DNA of 50,998 bases from Bacteriovoracaceae bacterium UBA4096 (GCA_002381945.1 DFXY01000058.1:61974-112971); one strand, 5' to 3'; positions 23,824 to 32,256 are shown, counted from the first letter of the stretch. Notes: generated from the sequence alone by a model not told the origin. Numbers and translations: made by a program.

Positions 23824-24690
23824 ATGAAGTTTTCCCTGATCCTTATTCTCCTCTTGAGTTTTCCCGGATGGGCCAAGTGGAGCGTGACTACTTACAATAT
23901 CAGAAATTTTGACAACGATTTTCGGGCCGGCAAAACTGACCTTGAAGAATTAGCTCGGATCATCAAGAGTGTTCAAAGTGATGTCATGGCGTTTGAAGAA
24001 GTCGTAAATGTTAAAGCATTTGAAACTCTGGTTAAAAAAAATCTCCCTGGTTATTCCTATGAAATATCTTCTTGTGGCGGGGGCGGTAAACAACAACTTG
24101 CTGTTGCCTACAACTTAAAAACTTTCGAATTTGTAAGTCAGGTTGAAGACAGAACTTTCAGTGGAAGCGGTAGTAGCAAGTGCGGCTCGTTACGCCCAGT
24201 GCTCTTGGTAGACCTACTCCATAAGGAGTCAAAACAGATTTACACTTTTGGTGTTGTTCATTTAAAGGCCGGAGGAAATGATCGGGCCTACGCTCAACGT
24301 TGGGAACAATACTTAAAGTTAAAGAACTTATCTAAGCGTTACGCTAATAAAAATCTCATTCTTCTGGGTGACTTTAATTCAACTGGCTATAATATTAAAG
24401 ATGAAGATTTTCAGAGATTTGAGGACTTCATCGATCAATCTAAAATGCGAACAATGACGGAAAGTTTGGGTTGTACTAACTATTGGACTGGCACTGCTGG
24501 TGGAAATGAGTTTCAGTCATCGATTCTTGATCACATTGTCATTCAAGACAAGAACGTCAGCTCAGTAGAAGAAGTTAAGGTTGGTTCTCATTGCGCCAAA
24601 ATGGACTGTCGTCCTGCGACACCAGAAGAATTAGGCCCAAGCTTCGAAGCGGTTTCTGATCACTGTCCGGTTCAAGTGACCTTTAAGTAG
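23824..24690 (+). CDS. Secreted endonuclease/exonuclease/phosphatase (EEP) family protein
   Basis: 288 residues with signal peptide (MKFSLILILLLSFPGWAK). The mature part is an EEP/DNase I-like fold: TTYNIRNFD (Asn), DVMAFEEVVN (metal-binding Glu), FGVVHLKAGG (His), LLGDFNSTGY (Asp-x-Asn), LDHIVIQD (Asp) and the C-terminal SDHCPVQVTF (Asp-His). All catalytic positions of DNase I-type hydrolases are present. Cysteines occur in ISSCGGGG, SSKCGSLR and the CAKMDCRP stretch, consistent with export and disulfides. Likely a secreted nuclease, possibly for degrading prey or environmental DNA; a phosphodiesterase on lipids or other esters is possible. Confidence 0.85.
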   Translation: MKFSLILILLLSFPGWAKWSVTTYNIRNFDNDFRAGKTDLEELARIIKSVQSDVMAFEEVVNVKAFETLVKKNLPGYSYEISSCGGGGKQQLAVAYNLKTFEFVSQVEDRTFSGSGSSKCGSLRPVLLVDLLHKESKQIYTFGVVHLKAGGNDRAYAQRWEQYLKLKNLSKRYANKNLILLGDFNSTGYNIKDEDFQRFEDFIDQSKMRTMTESLGCTNYWTGTAGGNEFQSSILDHIVIQDKNVSSVEEVKVGSHCAKMDCRPATPEELGPSFEAVSDHCPVQVTFK

Positions 24691-24772
24691 TTTTGCACTT
24701 CTTTCCTCATCCACAAATGCGGCCATATCTGATACCCTTGGGAGAGTAACATTTCTCCCGAGGGCATTCTTC

Positions 24773-25966
24773 ATGAGTTTTTTATCAGAAAGAGTTTTAA
24801 AATTAGTTGAATCTGAAACCCTGGCCATGGCACGTTTAGGAAATGAGTTAAAAGAGAAGGGTGTTAATGTTATTAACATGAGTTTAGGGGAACCTGATTT
24901 CACAACTCCAGAGTTTGTAAAAAAAGCTGCTAAAGAAGCGATTGATAAAGATTTCTCTTATTACACCCCCGTACCTGGTTACAAAGATCTTCAAGTGGCC
25001 ATTGCCCAAAAATTTAAGCGTGATAATGGCCTGGACTTTAACCCTTCTCAAATAGTGGTATCTACCGGTGCTAAGCAATCAATTATCAATGTTGTTATGG
25101 CCACTATTAATCCGGGCGATGAAGTTATTCTGCCAACTCCCTATTGGGTTAGTTACTCAGAAATGATTCAGTTAAATGAAGGGAAGGTTGTTAAGCTTGA
25201 AACCGATTATCAATCGGATTTTAAAATAACTCCTGAACAATTAGCGCGGGCAATTACTCCCAAAACTAAGATGTTTCTTTTTTCTAATCCATGTAATCCT
25301 ACGGGAACTTTGTATACTGAAAAAGAACTGCGCGCCTTAGGCGAAGTTTTCAAGCAGCATAAACAAGTACTCATTGTTTCCGACGAAATTTATGAATATA
25401 TCTCATTTGCGGAGAAAATGTTTTCTATTGGAACGATTCCTGAATTAAAAGAGCGTGTTGTAACTGTGAATGGATTATCTAAAGGCTTTGCAATGACTGG
25501 CTGGCGCCTGGGCTATTTAGGAGCCCCGGAAGAAATCGCTAAAGCTTGTGTTAAAATTCAAGGGCAGTACACATCGGGCGCAAGCTCCATTTCCCAGCGG
25601 GCCGCACTGGAAGCAGTTAAGGCCGATCCGGCCGTAGTGAAAACCATGCAGAATGCTTTCCAAAAAAGACGTGATTTGTTGATCTCTCTGATGAAAGAAG
25701 TTCCTCACATAAGAGTGAATAATCCAGGTGGTGCCTTCTATCTATTTCCGGAAGTTTCTTATTATTTTGGTAAAAAATTTGGAGATCAAACCATTAAAGA
25801 CGCTAAAGACCTTTGTATGTATCTTTTAAATGAGGCCCACGTTGCTCTCACTCCTGGTGGTGCATTTGGAGCACCAAATTATATCCGCTTATCTTATGCC
25901 ACCTCAGAAGAGATTATCCGTGAAGCTGTTGTGAGAATTAAGAATGCCTTGCAAGTATTGAAATAG
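24773..25966 (+). CDS. aspC: Class I aspartate/tyrosine-type aminotransferase
   Basis: 397 residues. Fold-type I PLP enzyme with the Schiff-base lysine K237 in NGLSKGFAMTGWRLGY, SNPCNPTG (substrate-Asn loop), the Asp in VSDEIYEYI, and the N-terminal MSLGEPDFTTP. Residues YYTPVPGYKDL match the aspartate aminotransferase subfamily Ib. It converts aspartate and 2-oxoglutarate to oxaloacetate and glutamate, and may act on aromatic amino acids or prephenate. GAGGG lies upstream of the ATG. It is monocistronic by spacing. Confidence 0.9.
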   Translation: MSFLSERVLKLVESETLAMARLGNELKEKGVNVINMSLGEPDFTTPEFVKKAAKEAIDKDFSYYTPVPGYKDLQVAIAQKFKRDNGLDFNPSQIVVSTGAKQSIINVVMATINPGDEVILPTPYWVSYSEMIQLNEGKVVKLETDYQSDFKITPEQLARAITPKTKMFLFSNPCNPTGTLYTEKELRALGEVFKQHKQVLIVSDEIYEYISFAEKMFSIGTIPELKERVVTVNGLSKGFAMTGWRLGYLGAPEEIAKACVKIQGQYTSGASSISQRAALEAVKADPAVVKTMQNAFQKRRDLLISLMKEVPHIRVNNPGGAFYLFPEVSYYFGKKFGDQTIKDAKDLCMYLLNEAHVALTPGGAFGAPNYIRLSYATSEEIIREAVVRIKNALQVLK

Positions 25967-26072
25967 TCAGATCTCAAGGTAGAATTAAGGTCTATCTGAC
26001 ACTACGGTTAAAGACCTCGTTCTTTAGTTACGTTATCTTTCTCCCGCTATTCAACCCTCCTAGGAGTTAGAA

Positions 26073-26426
26073 ATGAAACAAATCTTTTTCATAACAATCA
26101 TGGCGATGACTACGGTTTCTTTTGCCCAAGAAGATTGGAAGGTCATCGCTGAAACGACATCTTGTGCAGAGAAAATTCAGATTTTAGGCAAAGCAGGAGA
26201 AAAGTATGTTCTTGCCGTCCATGGAGATGAGAGAACAAAACTTTATGCAAAAGATGGTTCTAGCTTCAAGGAAGATGCGATGAGAACTACTGAGTACCGT
26301 TCAACTGAGAAGTCGGATGTCAGTTACACATTTATTCAGCCTAGCATGGTTGAAGGCAATCCTCCCAAAGTAGATGTTTCTTATCATGGAGAAAAAAAGC
26401 GCTGTAAGATGGATCTTAATCGCTAG
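26073..26426 (+). CDS. Small secreted protein of unknown function
   Basis: 117 residues. CTAGGAG precedes the ATG. Signal peptide MKQIFFITIMAMTTVSFAQ, then a beta-rich domain with two cysteines (TTSCAEK and KRCKMDL) well placed to pair. No family recognised. It lies nine bases upstream of the fumC ATG, but fumC has no Shine-Dalgarno, so the two may be transcribed separately or coupled. Confidence 0.7.
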   Translation: MKQIFFITIMAMTTVSFAQEDWKVIAETTSCAEKIQILGKAGEKYVLAVHGDERTKLYAKDGSSFKEDAMRTTEYRSTEKSDVSYTFIQPSMVEGNPPKVDVSYHGEKKRCKMDLNR

Positions 26427-26435
26427 TATAAATAT

Positions 26436-27833
26436 ATGGATAATGACTATCGATTGGAAAAAGATACATTCGGTGAAATACGAGTTCCCCAGAAACATTA
26501 CTGGGGAGCTCAAACTGAACGATCCCTTCATCATTTTAAAATTTCTACTGAAAAAATGGATGCTGAGCTCATCCGCTCAATAGTTCTCATCAAAAAAGCT
26601 GCTGCTCAGGTAAATGAAGAAATTAAAGCTCTTCCGCTTGAGAAAACTCTAGCGATTAAGGGTGCCGCAGACGAAATTCTGAAAGGCCATCACTTCGAGG
26701 AATTTCCTCTTTCTGTCTGGCAAACAGGAAGTGGTACTCAAACCAATATGAATGTAAACGAAGTCCTCGCCAACCTGGCCAGTGAAATCATGGGCGGAGA
26801 GCGGGGGGAGACCAGGCTTGTTCATCCTAACGATGATGTAAATAAAAGCCAAAGTTCCAATGACGTATTCCCTACGGCCATGAGTTTAGCTGCCACAAAA
26901 GTTATCATCTTTGATCTTTTTCCTGCCGTACATAAATTGCGGGATTGTTTGGAGGAAAAATCTAAAAACTTTTGGGAGATCACCAAAATTGGACGCACCC
27001 ATTTAATGGATGCAACACCCATCACCCTGGGACAGGAATTCTCAGGTTATGTTTCACAACTTGATCATTCACTTAAACATATTGAAGCGACACTTTTACA
27101 TTTACAGGAATTAGCATTAGGTGGAACGGCCGTCGGAACTGGCCTTAATGCCCCTGACGGATTTGCTGAAAGAATGGCAGAAGTGCTGGCCAAATACACT
27201 GGCCTGCCATTCAAATCTGCTCCAAATAAGTTTGAAGCTCTTGCTGCCAATGATGCAATGGTAGTTGCTCATGGAGCACTTAAAGGATTGGCAGTTTCTT
27301 TGTTTAAAATTGCGAATGACATTCGTTGGCTGGCCAGCGGACCACGTAGTGGATTAGGGGAAATTTCACTCCCTGAAAACGAACCAGGATCCAGTATTAT
27401 GCCTGGGAAAGTAAATCCAACTCAATGTGAGGCCATGACTATGTTATGTGCTCAGGTTATGGGAAATGATGCTGCCATCTCTATCGGTGGGGCTTCTGGA
27501 AATTTTGAGCTTAATGTTTTCAAACCTCTGATGATTCACAACTTTCTTCAAAGCGTGAGACTTCTCTCAGATGGTTGTCATTCTTTTGAAGAATTTTGTA
27601 TCAGAGGCATCGAACCTCGTTATAAAAAAATAGATGAACATCTAAATCATTCTCTGATGCTGGTTACGGCGCTAAATCCTCATATTGGTTATGATAAAGC
27701 TGCTCAGATTGCAAAAAAAGCACATAAGGAAGACAAGACCTTGAAGGAAGCTGCCGTTGAATTAGGTTTTGTCACTCGGGAAGAATTTGATTTATGGGTT
27801 CGGCCTGAAAATATGACTAATCTGAAACGTTAA
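26436..27833 (+). CDS. fumC: Fumarate hydratase, class II
   Basis: 465 residues, exactly the usual class II size. Signatures are TGSGTQTNMNVNEV, SSNDVFPTAM, the IGRTHLMDATPITLGQEF catalytic-His region and the superfamily signature GSSIMPGKVNPTQCEAM. It hydrates fumarate to malate in the TCA cycle without an iron-sulfur cluster, so it tolerates oxygen. The start has no ribosome site; TAGTAT and TATAAAT lie 3-12 bases upstream and could be a promoter for a leaderless message. Its last four bases overlap the convergent gene. Confidence 0.95.
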   Translation: MDNDYRLEKDTFGEIRVPQKHYWGAQTERSLHHFKISTEKMDAELIRSIVLIKKAAAQVNEEIKALPLEKTLAIKGAADEILKGHHFEEFPLSVWQTGSGTQTNMNVNEVLANLASEIMGGERGETRLVHPNDDVNKSQSSNDVFPTAMSLAATKVIIFDLFPAVHKLRDCLEEKSKNFWEITKIGRTHLMDATPITLGQEFSGYVSQLDHSLKHIEATLLHLQELALGGTAVGTGLNAPDGFAERMAEVLAKYTGLPFKSAPNKFEALAANDAMVVAHGALKGLAVSLFKIANDIRWLASGPRSGLGEISLPENEPGSSIMPGKVNPTQCEAMTMLCAQVMGNDAAISIGGASGNFELNVFKPLMIHNFLQSVRLLSDGCHSFEEFCIRGIEPRYKKIDEHLNHSLMLVTALNPHIGYDKAAQIAKKAHKEDKTLKEAAVELGFVTREEFDLWVRPENMTNLKR

Positions 27834-28078
27834 TTCATCTCATTATTAGTTTCTTGTCCCAACATATGATCGAGCTCTTGCCTATGAAGAATGGCCTTGT
27901 CACGGCAACTGGCGAAGGCGGCAGGAATCTTTAGGTCTTTCAGCGCAATGACACAGCCCTTTAAGTAAGAAGCTTGTGCCTGGTTAAGTGCCGCATTCAG
28001 GGACACCAGATTTTCCTTCTTCTTAGGGGGAAGTTGAGAGCATCCAATTAACAAAATAAAAAGGCTTAGAGGTTTCAT
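27830..28078 (-). CDS. Small lipoprotein of unknown function
   Basis: 82 residues from the ATG at 28078, chosen because it begins a lipoprotein signal (MKPLSLFILLIGCSQLPPKK, lipobox LLIGC). An in-frame ATG lies 135 bases further upstream but would bury the signal. The mature part is a helical 65-residue segment with two cysteines (KGCVIAL and ASCRDKA). It overlaps fumC by four bases at the 3' end. No family recognised. Confidence 0.62.
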   Translation of the reverse strand: MKPLSLFILLIGCSQLPPKKKENLVSLNAALNQAQASYLKGCVIALKDLKIPAAFASCRDKAILHRQELDHMLGQETNNEMN

Positions 28079-28146
28079 GCTTAAATACTGTCTTACTAAA
28101 ACTGGCAGGTCCAGATAATTTCTGGCCCTTGTAGTAAACCTGTACA

Positions 28147-28152
28147 TAGAAT
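28147..28152 (+). promoter_or_regulatory. -10 element (TAGAAT) placing transcription start on the 28159 ATG
   Basis: TAGAAT ends at 28152 and the ATG begins seven bases later, so the transcript is predicted to start on the A of the start codon. There is no Shine-Dalgarno before this ATG. No clear -35. Confidence 0.42.
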
Positions 28153-28158
28153 ATTTAT

Positions 28159-28629
28159 ATGAAAATTCTAATATTAATGAGCTTATTGATATTGCATACA
28201 GAAGTCTGGTCAAGGGAAAATAAAATAGCTACCTTTAAAACTGATTTTTGTACAAACTATCCAGAAGGCACTCAAAAAAAACCTGAGTTATGGAAGCATT
28301 GCTGTCTCATGCACGACATGTTTTTTTGGGCCGGTGGAAGTAAGACCGACCGCTCAGAAGCCGATCTTAAATTAAGAAACTGTGTTGCAGATACGGGTAG
28401 TTTCTATCAGGCCCGAATCATATATCTGGCAGTCAGAGCAGGTTCCTATTCACCTATCAAATATCCTAAAATGAAATGGAACAATGGCTGGGATAAAAGG
28501 CCGGATTTTCAAAGCTTGAGTTTAAAGGATATTGATATTGTCGAAGATGAAATCTTTTCTGGTTACGACTTCATCCCTTTAGAACTCAAATCTTCTTTTA
28601 TCCATCAACTACGAAGTCGTCTGGACTAA
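28159..28629 (+). CDS. Secreted phospholipase A2-like protein
   Basis: 156 residues with signal peptide (MKILILMSLLILHTEVWS). The segment WKHCCLMHDMFFWAGG (residues 46-60) has the phospholipase A2 signature C-C-x-x-H-D, with Cys48, Cys49, His52 and Asp53, followed by the helix SEADLKLRNCV whose Cys could pair back and whose Asp69 may complete the active site. Calcium-dependent PLA2 enzymes use exactly this His-Asp dyad to cleave the sn-2 ester of phospholipids. The calcium loop N-terminal to it (TNYPEGTQKKPELW) is not the typical YGCYCG. The fold is therefore a motif-based inference. Promoter spacing suggests leaderless translation. Confidence 0.7.
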   Translation: MKILILMSLLILHTEVWSRENKIATFKTDFCTNYPEGTQKKPELWKHCCLMHDMFFWAGGSKTDRSEADLKLRNCVADTGSFYQARIIYLAVRAGSYSPIKYPKMKWNNGWDKRPDFQSLSLKDIDIVEDEIFSGYDFIPLELKSSFIHQLRSRLD

Positions 28630-28632
28630 TTC

Positions 28633-28941
28633 TTAGAAATTTCTAATAACGATGTAAGTAAGGAGTGAAAGGATCAAGGCAACGAAGGCCATCTTTTTAT
28701 AAACACTATCAAATCCTATCCAGGAATTTTGCCCTTTATTAAAAGCTGCATCGAGAATGCAAAAAGTATGGAGGATTAAACCAGGCCAGAAAAAAGCAAA
28801 GTATCCGGCTCCCACAAAGATGGCCCAGAAAATTCCAGGCATGGTTTGACCTTTCATTAACTGGCCCAGCCCAGGAAGCATCATCGACCAAATAGCTGCA
28901 ATTGAATTATCTACTTTTGTATCCACTGGATTATTTGTCAT
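28633..28941 (-). CDS. Small membrane protein of unknown function
   Basis: 102 residues from the ATG at 28941, which has AAGGA nine bases upstream; in-frame ATGs at 28965 and a GTG-type start at 28980 also exist. Three hydrophobic stretches (SMMLPGLGQLMKGQTMPGIF, a WAIFVGAGYFAFFWPGLIL helix, and VALILSLLTYIVI) indicate two or three membrane helices. The LPGLGQLxxGQ start of the first segment resembles TM2-type small membrane proteins. Convergent with the PLA2-like gene, three bases apart. Confidence 0.65.
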   Translation of the reverse strand: MTNNPVDTKVDNSIAAIWSMMLPGLGQLMKGQTMPGIFWAIFVGAGYFAFFWPGLILHTFCILDAAFNKGQNSWIGFDSVYKKMAFVALILSLLTYIVIRNF

Positions 28942-29135
28942 AATTTTCATCCTTGTATTTGTCATATTATATACCCCCAATCTTGAGACCTACAGAAAAT
29001 ATATGGATATAACCCATTGAATTTTCTAGATTAAAAGAAAAACCAAAGTTGATTAAATGACTCAAGATTTTTGGTCAGAATGCCGATAATTATTTAAGCT
29101 CTCATCAATGAAGAGTGCTTTCACTGGAGGTACGT

Positions 29136-29297
29136 ATGAGTAATAAGCACGGTAACAACAATCAGAAGAAAAAGCTGACGAAGAAAGAATTAAAGGCACA
29201 AAACCACGCCAAATTGATGGCATCAAAGGGTGGCCAGAATTCTAATGTCGTAGACATTAACGCTTTTCGCGATCAACAGAATAAAAAAGCAGCTTGA
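29136..29297 (+). CDS. Small basic protein of unknown function
   Basis: 53 residues from the ATG at 29136, which follows GGAGG at good spacing. The N-terminal half is extremely basic and polar (HGNNNQKKKLTKKELKAQNH), the rest reads SKGGQNSNVVDINAFRDQQ. No membrane or signal segment. It may bind nucleic acid, but that rests on charge alone. The strong ribosome site supports a real gene. Confidence 0.6.
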   Translation: MSNKHGNNNQKKKLTKKELKAQNHAKLMASKGGQNSNVVDINAFRDQQNKKAA

Positions 29298-29446
29298 TTA
29301 TGCTTTGAGGGGGACACTGTCCTCCTCAAATTCTCTCCTCTCAAATTAAGTATTCATTAAGTTAAATTCTGTTTCTCTTCACCATATAAATAGTGACGTA
29401 AGATTTCCCACATGAAACTCTGTTGTTCCTATGTCTAGGAGATAAA

Positions 29447-30169
29447 ATGAATATTCAGGGAAATTTTCTCACTGCTGAAACTGCTTCTGGTCTCATGGAT
29501 GTCTATGTTGCAAGTCCTGTAAATGGTGACAAGTATCCAGTCGTCATAGTTCTGCAGGAAGCTTTTGGTGTTAATCATCACATAAAAGATATCTGCCATA
29601 GACTGGCGGAAGAAGGCTTTGTGGCCGCAGCTCCTGAGCTTTACCATCGCGAAGGACGACATCTCACAGTCGAATACGGAGAACGTAAGGACTTTATGCC
29701 ACTAATGGGCAAACTCACAAATAAAGGTATTTTGGATGATGTACGCGTAACTATAAATTTTCTGGAAAACCTTCCCAAAACGGATCTTTCATCAGTCAGT
29801 ACTGTTGGATTTTGTGTGGGAGGTTTTGCCTCCACTCTTTGTGCGACTAAGCTCAAACTTAATAAAATGATCGCTTTTTATGGGGCAGGTATTGTACACG
29901 CCAGGGAAGGGATAGCACTTATTCCTTTAGTGGATGAATTAAAGTTGATTAAGTCTAAAAGTTTGTTTTTTTTCGGAGGCCAAGACGCCAGTATTCCCGA
30001 CGATGATGTTAAGCTGATTGAAAAGAAAATGACTGAAGCCAAAGTTCCTTTTGAAGTTGTGATATTCCCTCAATCTAATCATGGATTTTTTTGTAATGAA
30101 CGTAAGAGTTATGATCCAGAAGCTGCTAAAGTTGCCTGGAAAAAGACATTGGATTTTCTGAAAGCTTAA
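29447..30169 (+). CDS. Dienelactone hydrolase family protein
   Basis: 240 residues from the ATG at 29447, with AGGAG upstream. Alpha/beta hydrolase of the DLH family: the nucleophile is a cysteine in TVGFCVGGFAS, the acid is Asp in FFGGQDASIPDDD, and the histidine is in PQSNHGFFCNERKSYD. The N-terminal VVIVLQEAFGVNHHIKDICH with the Glu in QEAFG is the DLH pattern. Such enzymes open dienelactones or hydrolyse other esters in the cytoplasm. No aromatic degradation genes are nearby, so a broader esterase role is likely. A hairpin follows. Confidence 0.87.
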   Translation: MNIQGNFLTAETASGLMDVYVASPVNGDKYPVVIVLQEAFGVNHHIKDICHRLAEEGFVAAAPELYHREGRHLTVEYGERKDFMPLMGKLTNKGILDDVRVTINFLENLPKTDLSSVSTVGFCVGGFASTLCATKLKLNKMIAFYGAGIVHAREGIALIPLVDELKLIKSKSLFFFGGQDASIPDDDVKLIEKKMTEAKVPFEVVIFPQSNHGFFCNERKSYDPEAAKVAWKKTLDFLKA

Positions 30170-30174
30170 TAGTG

Positions 30175-30205
30175 GCTCCCCGGTAGATCCGGGGAGCAAT
30201 AAAAT
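30175..30205 (+). terminator. Hairpin after the dienelactone hydrolase-like gene
   Basis: Perfect nine-base-pair stem GCTCCCCGG / CCGGGGAGC, loop TAGAT, then AATAAAATTCTT. The tail is not a pure T-run, but the stem is very stable. It can also serve the convergent gene at 30208. Confidence 0.7.
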
Positions 30206-30207
30206 TC

Positions 30208-30951
30208 TTAGAGATTTACGTATTCTTCACATGGTTTCTTACTGCTTCCCAAAGCTCTTCCGATTTTAGATGCAGTGGCCTCAACACAGGCCTGATAGAG
30301 CTCATCTTTATTAATTTCAGAACGTTCAACCCGAACCGGCGTTCCACTCGCATCAACTCCTAAGAGATTCTTGGCAAGGACTTCTGGAGTCCAGATAGTG
30401 TGGGGAACAATCTTGTAGTAACAAGTATGGTGGCCATAGGTCGTATTGCGAGGGAAGACTTTCTCTCTGAATATTAGCTCAACCAGTTCATTTTCAGTTG
30501 CTTTGATTTCTTTACAGTTCTTACTGAAAGCAAATTTCTCAGTCCACTGTTCAATTGTGTATGGGCTTTTGATGTATTTAAAACCTGCGTCCATCACCCA
30601 TAGTTGATTATTCTCATTAATCACCGGTGCCACATGATACCACCAGGTTCTGCGGAAGCTTATGTTGATCTCGCCTTCTGGAGTTTCTTCTTTCGTGAAG
30701 AAGAGGAAGACCTTAGCAGTATTAAGATCATATTTTCTTTTGAAATCGTTGGCCCACATCAATGCGCGATTTGAACAAATGGAACTTTTAGTTTTGATGA
30801 AGTCCCGGTCCATTCTTGAAAAAAGAGTTTCTTTACTAAGCCCTCGGCCAGCAATGTCCGTCAGAGTCCAATTATAGTCCGTTAATTTTTGATCAGCAGC
30901 GCTCGCTGTCAGAGAAACAATAATTAATAATAATAAGGTGATAGCTTTCAT
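30208..30951 (-). CDS. Secreted protein-glutaminase-like (Cys-His-Asp deamidase) protein
   Basis: 247 residues with signal peptide (MKAITLLLLIIVSLTASAAD). Three segments align with the Cys-His-Asp triad of protein-glutaminase and related glutamine deamidases: SSICSNRALMWANDF with Cys59, RTWWYHVAPVI with His106, and LWVMDAGFK with Asp121. Spacing and the flanking strand after the His match that family, which converts protein glutamine side chains to glutamate. A C-terminal region of 110 residues carries three more cysteines and HHTCYYKI. It is convergent with the dienelactone hydrolase gene. A secreted modifier of host or prey proteins is a natural reading; activity is inferred. Confidence 0.72.
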   Translation of the reverse strand: MKAITLLLLIIVSLTASAADQKLTDYNWTLTDIAGRGLSKETLFSRMDRDFIKTKSSICSNRALMWANDFKRKYDLNTAKVFLFFTKEETPEGEINISFRRTWWYHVAPVINENNQLWVMDAGFKYIKSPYTIEQWTEKFAFSKNCKEIKATENELVELIFREKVFPRNTTYGHHTCYYKIVPHTIWTPEVLAKNLLGVDASGTPVRVERSEINKDELYQACVEATASKIGRALGSSKKPCEEYVNL

Positions 30952-31292
30952 AGAGTCGCCTCCGGTAATTTTTACAGGGTTGTACGAAGAGCGAGAGAGA
31001 ATGTCATCCGGGAAATAGTTTATTCGTTAGACTTTATATTTTGCATTGTATCCTGTTGATTTTAGAGTTTGTTTTTTGCAGTGTCTAAAAAAATACTTTT
31101 AGTTCGAAGGCGCTTAAGAACCTTACTTTTGGAATAATTAAGGTCGTTCAGCCGATGTCAACTTGACACCGACTCTGTAGAATTTATTTGAATTTGTCCA
31201 AGTTCAGTTAATTCTGAAAATTTTTCTTCCATGAAAGAGTTTTAATGGTTAAAGGTGAAAGAACATTAATCATTCATCAGGGCCGGTTTTTC
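30952..31292. other. Intergenic region, about 340 bases, divergent promoters
   Basis: Lies between the protein-glutaminase-like gene (leftward) and the outer-membrane-protein gene (rightward). It holds no convincing coding frame. A 13-base palindrome TGTCAA-C-TTGACA at 31156-31168 contains the -35-like TTGACA, but no matching -10 stands at standard spacing (TATTTG is the best). Nothing else recognised. Confidence 0.5.
31156..31168. promoter_or_regulatory. Palindrome TGTCAA-C-TTGACA, possible operator over a -35
   Basis: Perfect 6+1+6 palindrome 125 bases before the outer-membrane-protein start. The right arm equals the consensus -35 hexamer. Weak evidence: short palindromes occur by chance. 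Confidence 0.25.
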
Positions 31293-32171
31293 ATGAAAAT
31301 GTTTCTGATCCTCCTAGTTCTCTCCTCGCAGGCTTTTGCTCAGACCTCTTCTACCTCTGCCGTTAACACTTCCCAGTCTGATAGTTCCCCTTTGTCGCTA
31401 ATGAGATTGAAAGAAAAATTCAAGATCAGTTATTTTAGCCAGACATTAGGACCATCTATTAAGAAGTGGGAAGATAATGAGTTAGATGATGATGGAACTT
31501 TAAAAGACGATCCTATCACCATGTATCACTCTTTTAACTCAAGGTATCTGTTAACTGAAAAGTTCAATTTATTCATGAGTTCAAGATTCAGTACTGTTCT
31601 CGGAAACCGATCTGAGCTACCTGAATACTATGACCAGCATGCTGTGCGGATGGATGATTGGCAGTTTGGATTTTTTTACAACTTTTTAAAAACCTCAAAT
31701 TTTCAGTACAATCAGCGCCTCACTCACCGTGCCCCGTTCAGTAAAAAATCCAAGGATGAACACATTGATTCACAAATTGAATGGCAGCACGACCTGACTT
31801 ATAAAGTTTCAAATGAGCTTCGAATCATTCATTGGAATACTTATCGTTACTACGCTTACAATGAGAAATCGACTATTGAGAGACATCGTATTAACTTCAC
31901 GACTCTATTTAACTACACTCTGACTGATAAATGGTTACTTCAGTTCATGCATACCTTAGATCTTCAGCATAGAAACAAAAAAGACGTATCCCATCCAAAA
32001 CATCGCGACTTTAGTTATATGAAAAGATACCATCATTACTTAGATTTTGGTGTCGGTTATTCTCCTATTCGAGACCTTACTTTTATCCCTTTTCTCCGCT
32101 TTGTGGATGAAAGAGATATTAGAAATGAAACAACGACTGTGGGTCTGACTATCCTGGGTCGCGTACTCTAA
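31293..32171 (+). CDS. Outer-membrane beta-barrel protein, unknown function
   Basis: 292 residues from the ATG at 31293 with signal peptide (MKMFLILLVLSSQAFAQ). The mature part alternates amphipathic strands rich in Tyr, Phe, His and Trp (ISYFSQTLGPS, MYHSFNSRYLL, WNTYRYYAYN, RYHHYLDFGVGYS) and ends TTTVGLTILGRVL, a typical closing strand of an outer-membrane barrel. I expect about 12 to 14 strands and recognise no transporter family. A strong terminator follows. Confidence 0.75.
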   Translation: MKMFLILLVLSSQAFAQTSSTSAVNTSQSDSSPLSLMRLKEKFKISYFSQTLGPSIKKWEDNELDDDGTLKDDPITMYHSFNSRYLLTEKFNLFMSSRFSTVLGNRSELPEYYDQHAVRMDDWQFGFFYNFLKTSNFQYNQRLTHRAPFSKKSKDEHIDSQIEWQHDLTYKVSNELRIIHWNTYRYYAYNEKSTIERHRINFTTLFNYTLTDKWLLQFMHTLDLQHRNKKDVSHPKHRDFSYMKRYHHYLDFGVGYSPIRDLTFIPFLRFVDERDIRNETTTVGLTILGRVL

Positions 32172-32180
32172 AATTTTATA

Positions 32181-32212
32181 ATCCAGGGAGGGAAACCTCC
32201 CTGGATATTTAA
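32181..32212 (+). terminator. Terminator after the outer-membrane protein
   Basis: Perfect eleven-base-pair stem ATCCAGGGAGG / CCTCCCTGGAT with GAAA loop, then ATTTAATT. Confidence 0.82.
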
Positions 32213-32256
32213 TTATCTCATTGCAAAATCTCTTCTGATCGATCAAACTTTTTCAA

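Noticed and set aside
25966..26000. GTCAGAT / ATCTGAC pair after aspC as a terminator
   Set aside because: Seven-base stem with a 21-base loop and no T-run; too weak to claim.
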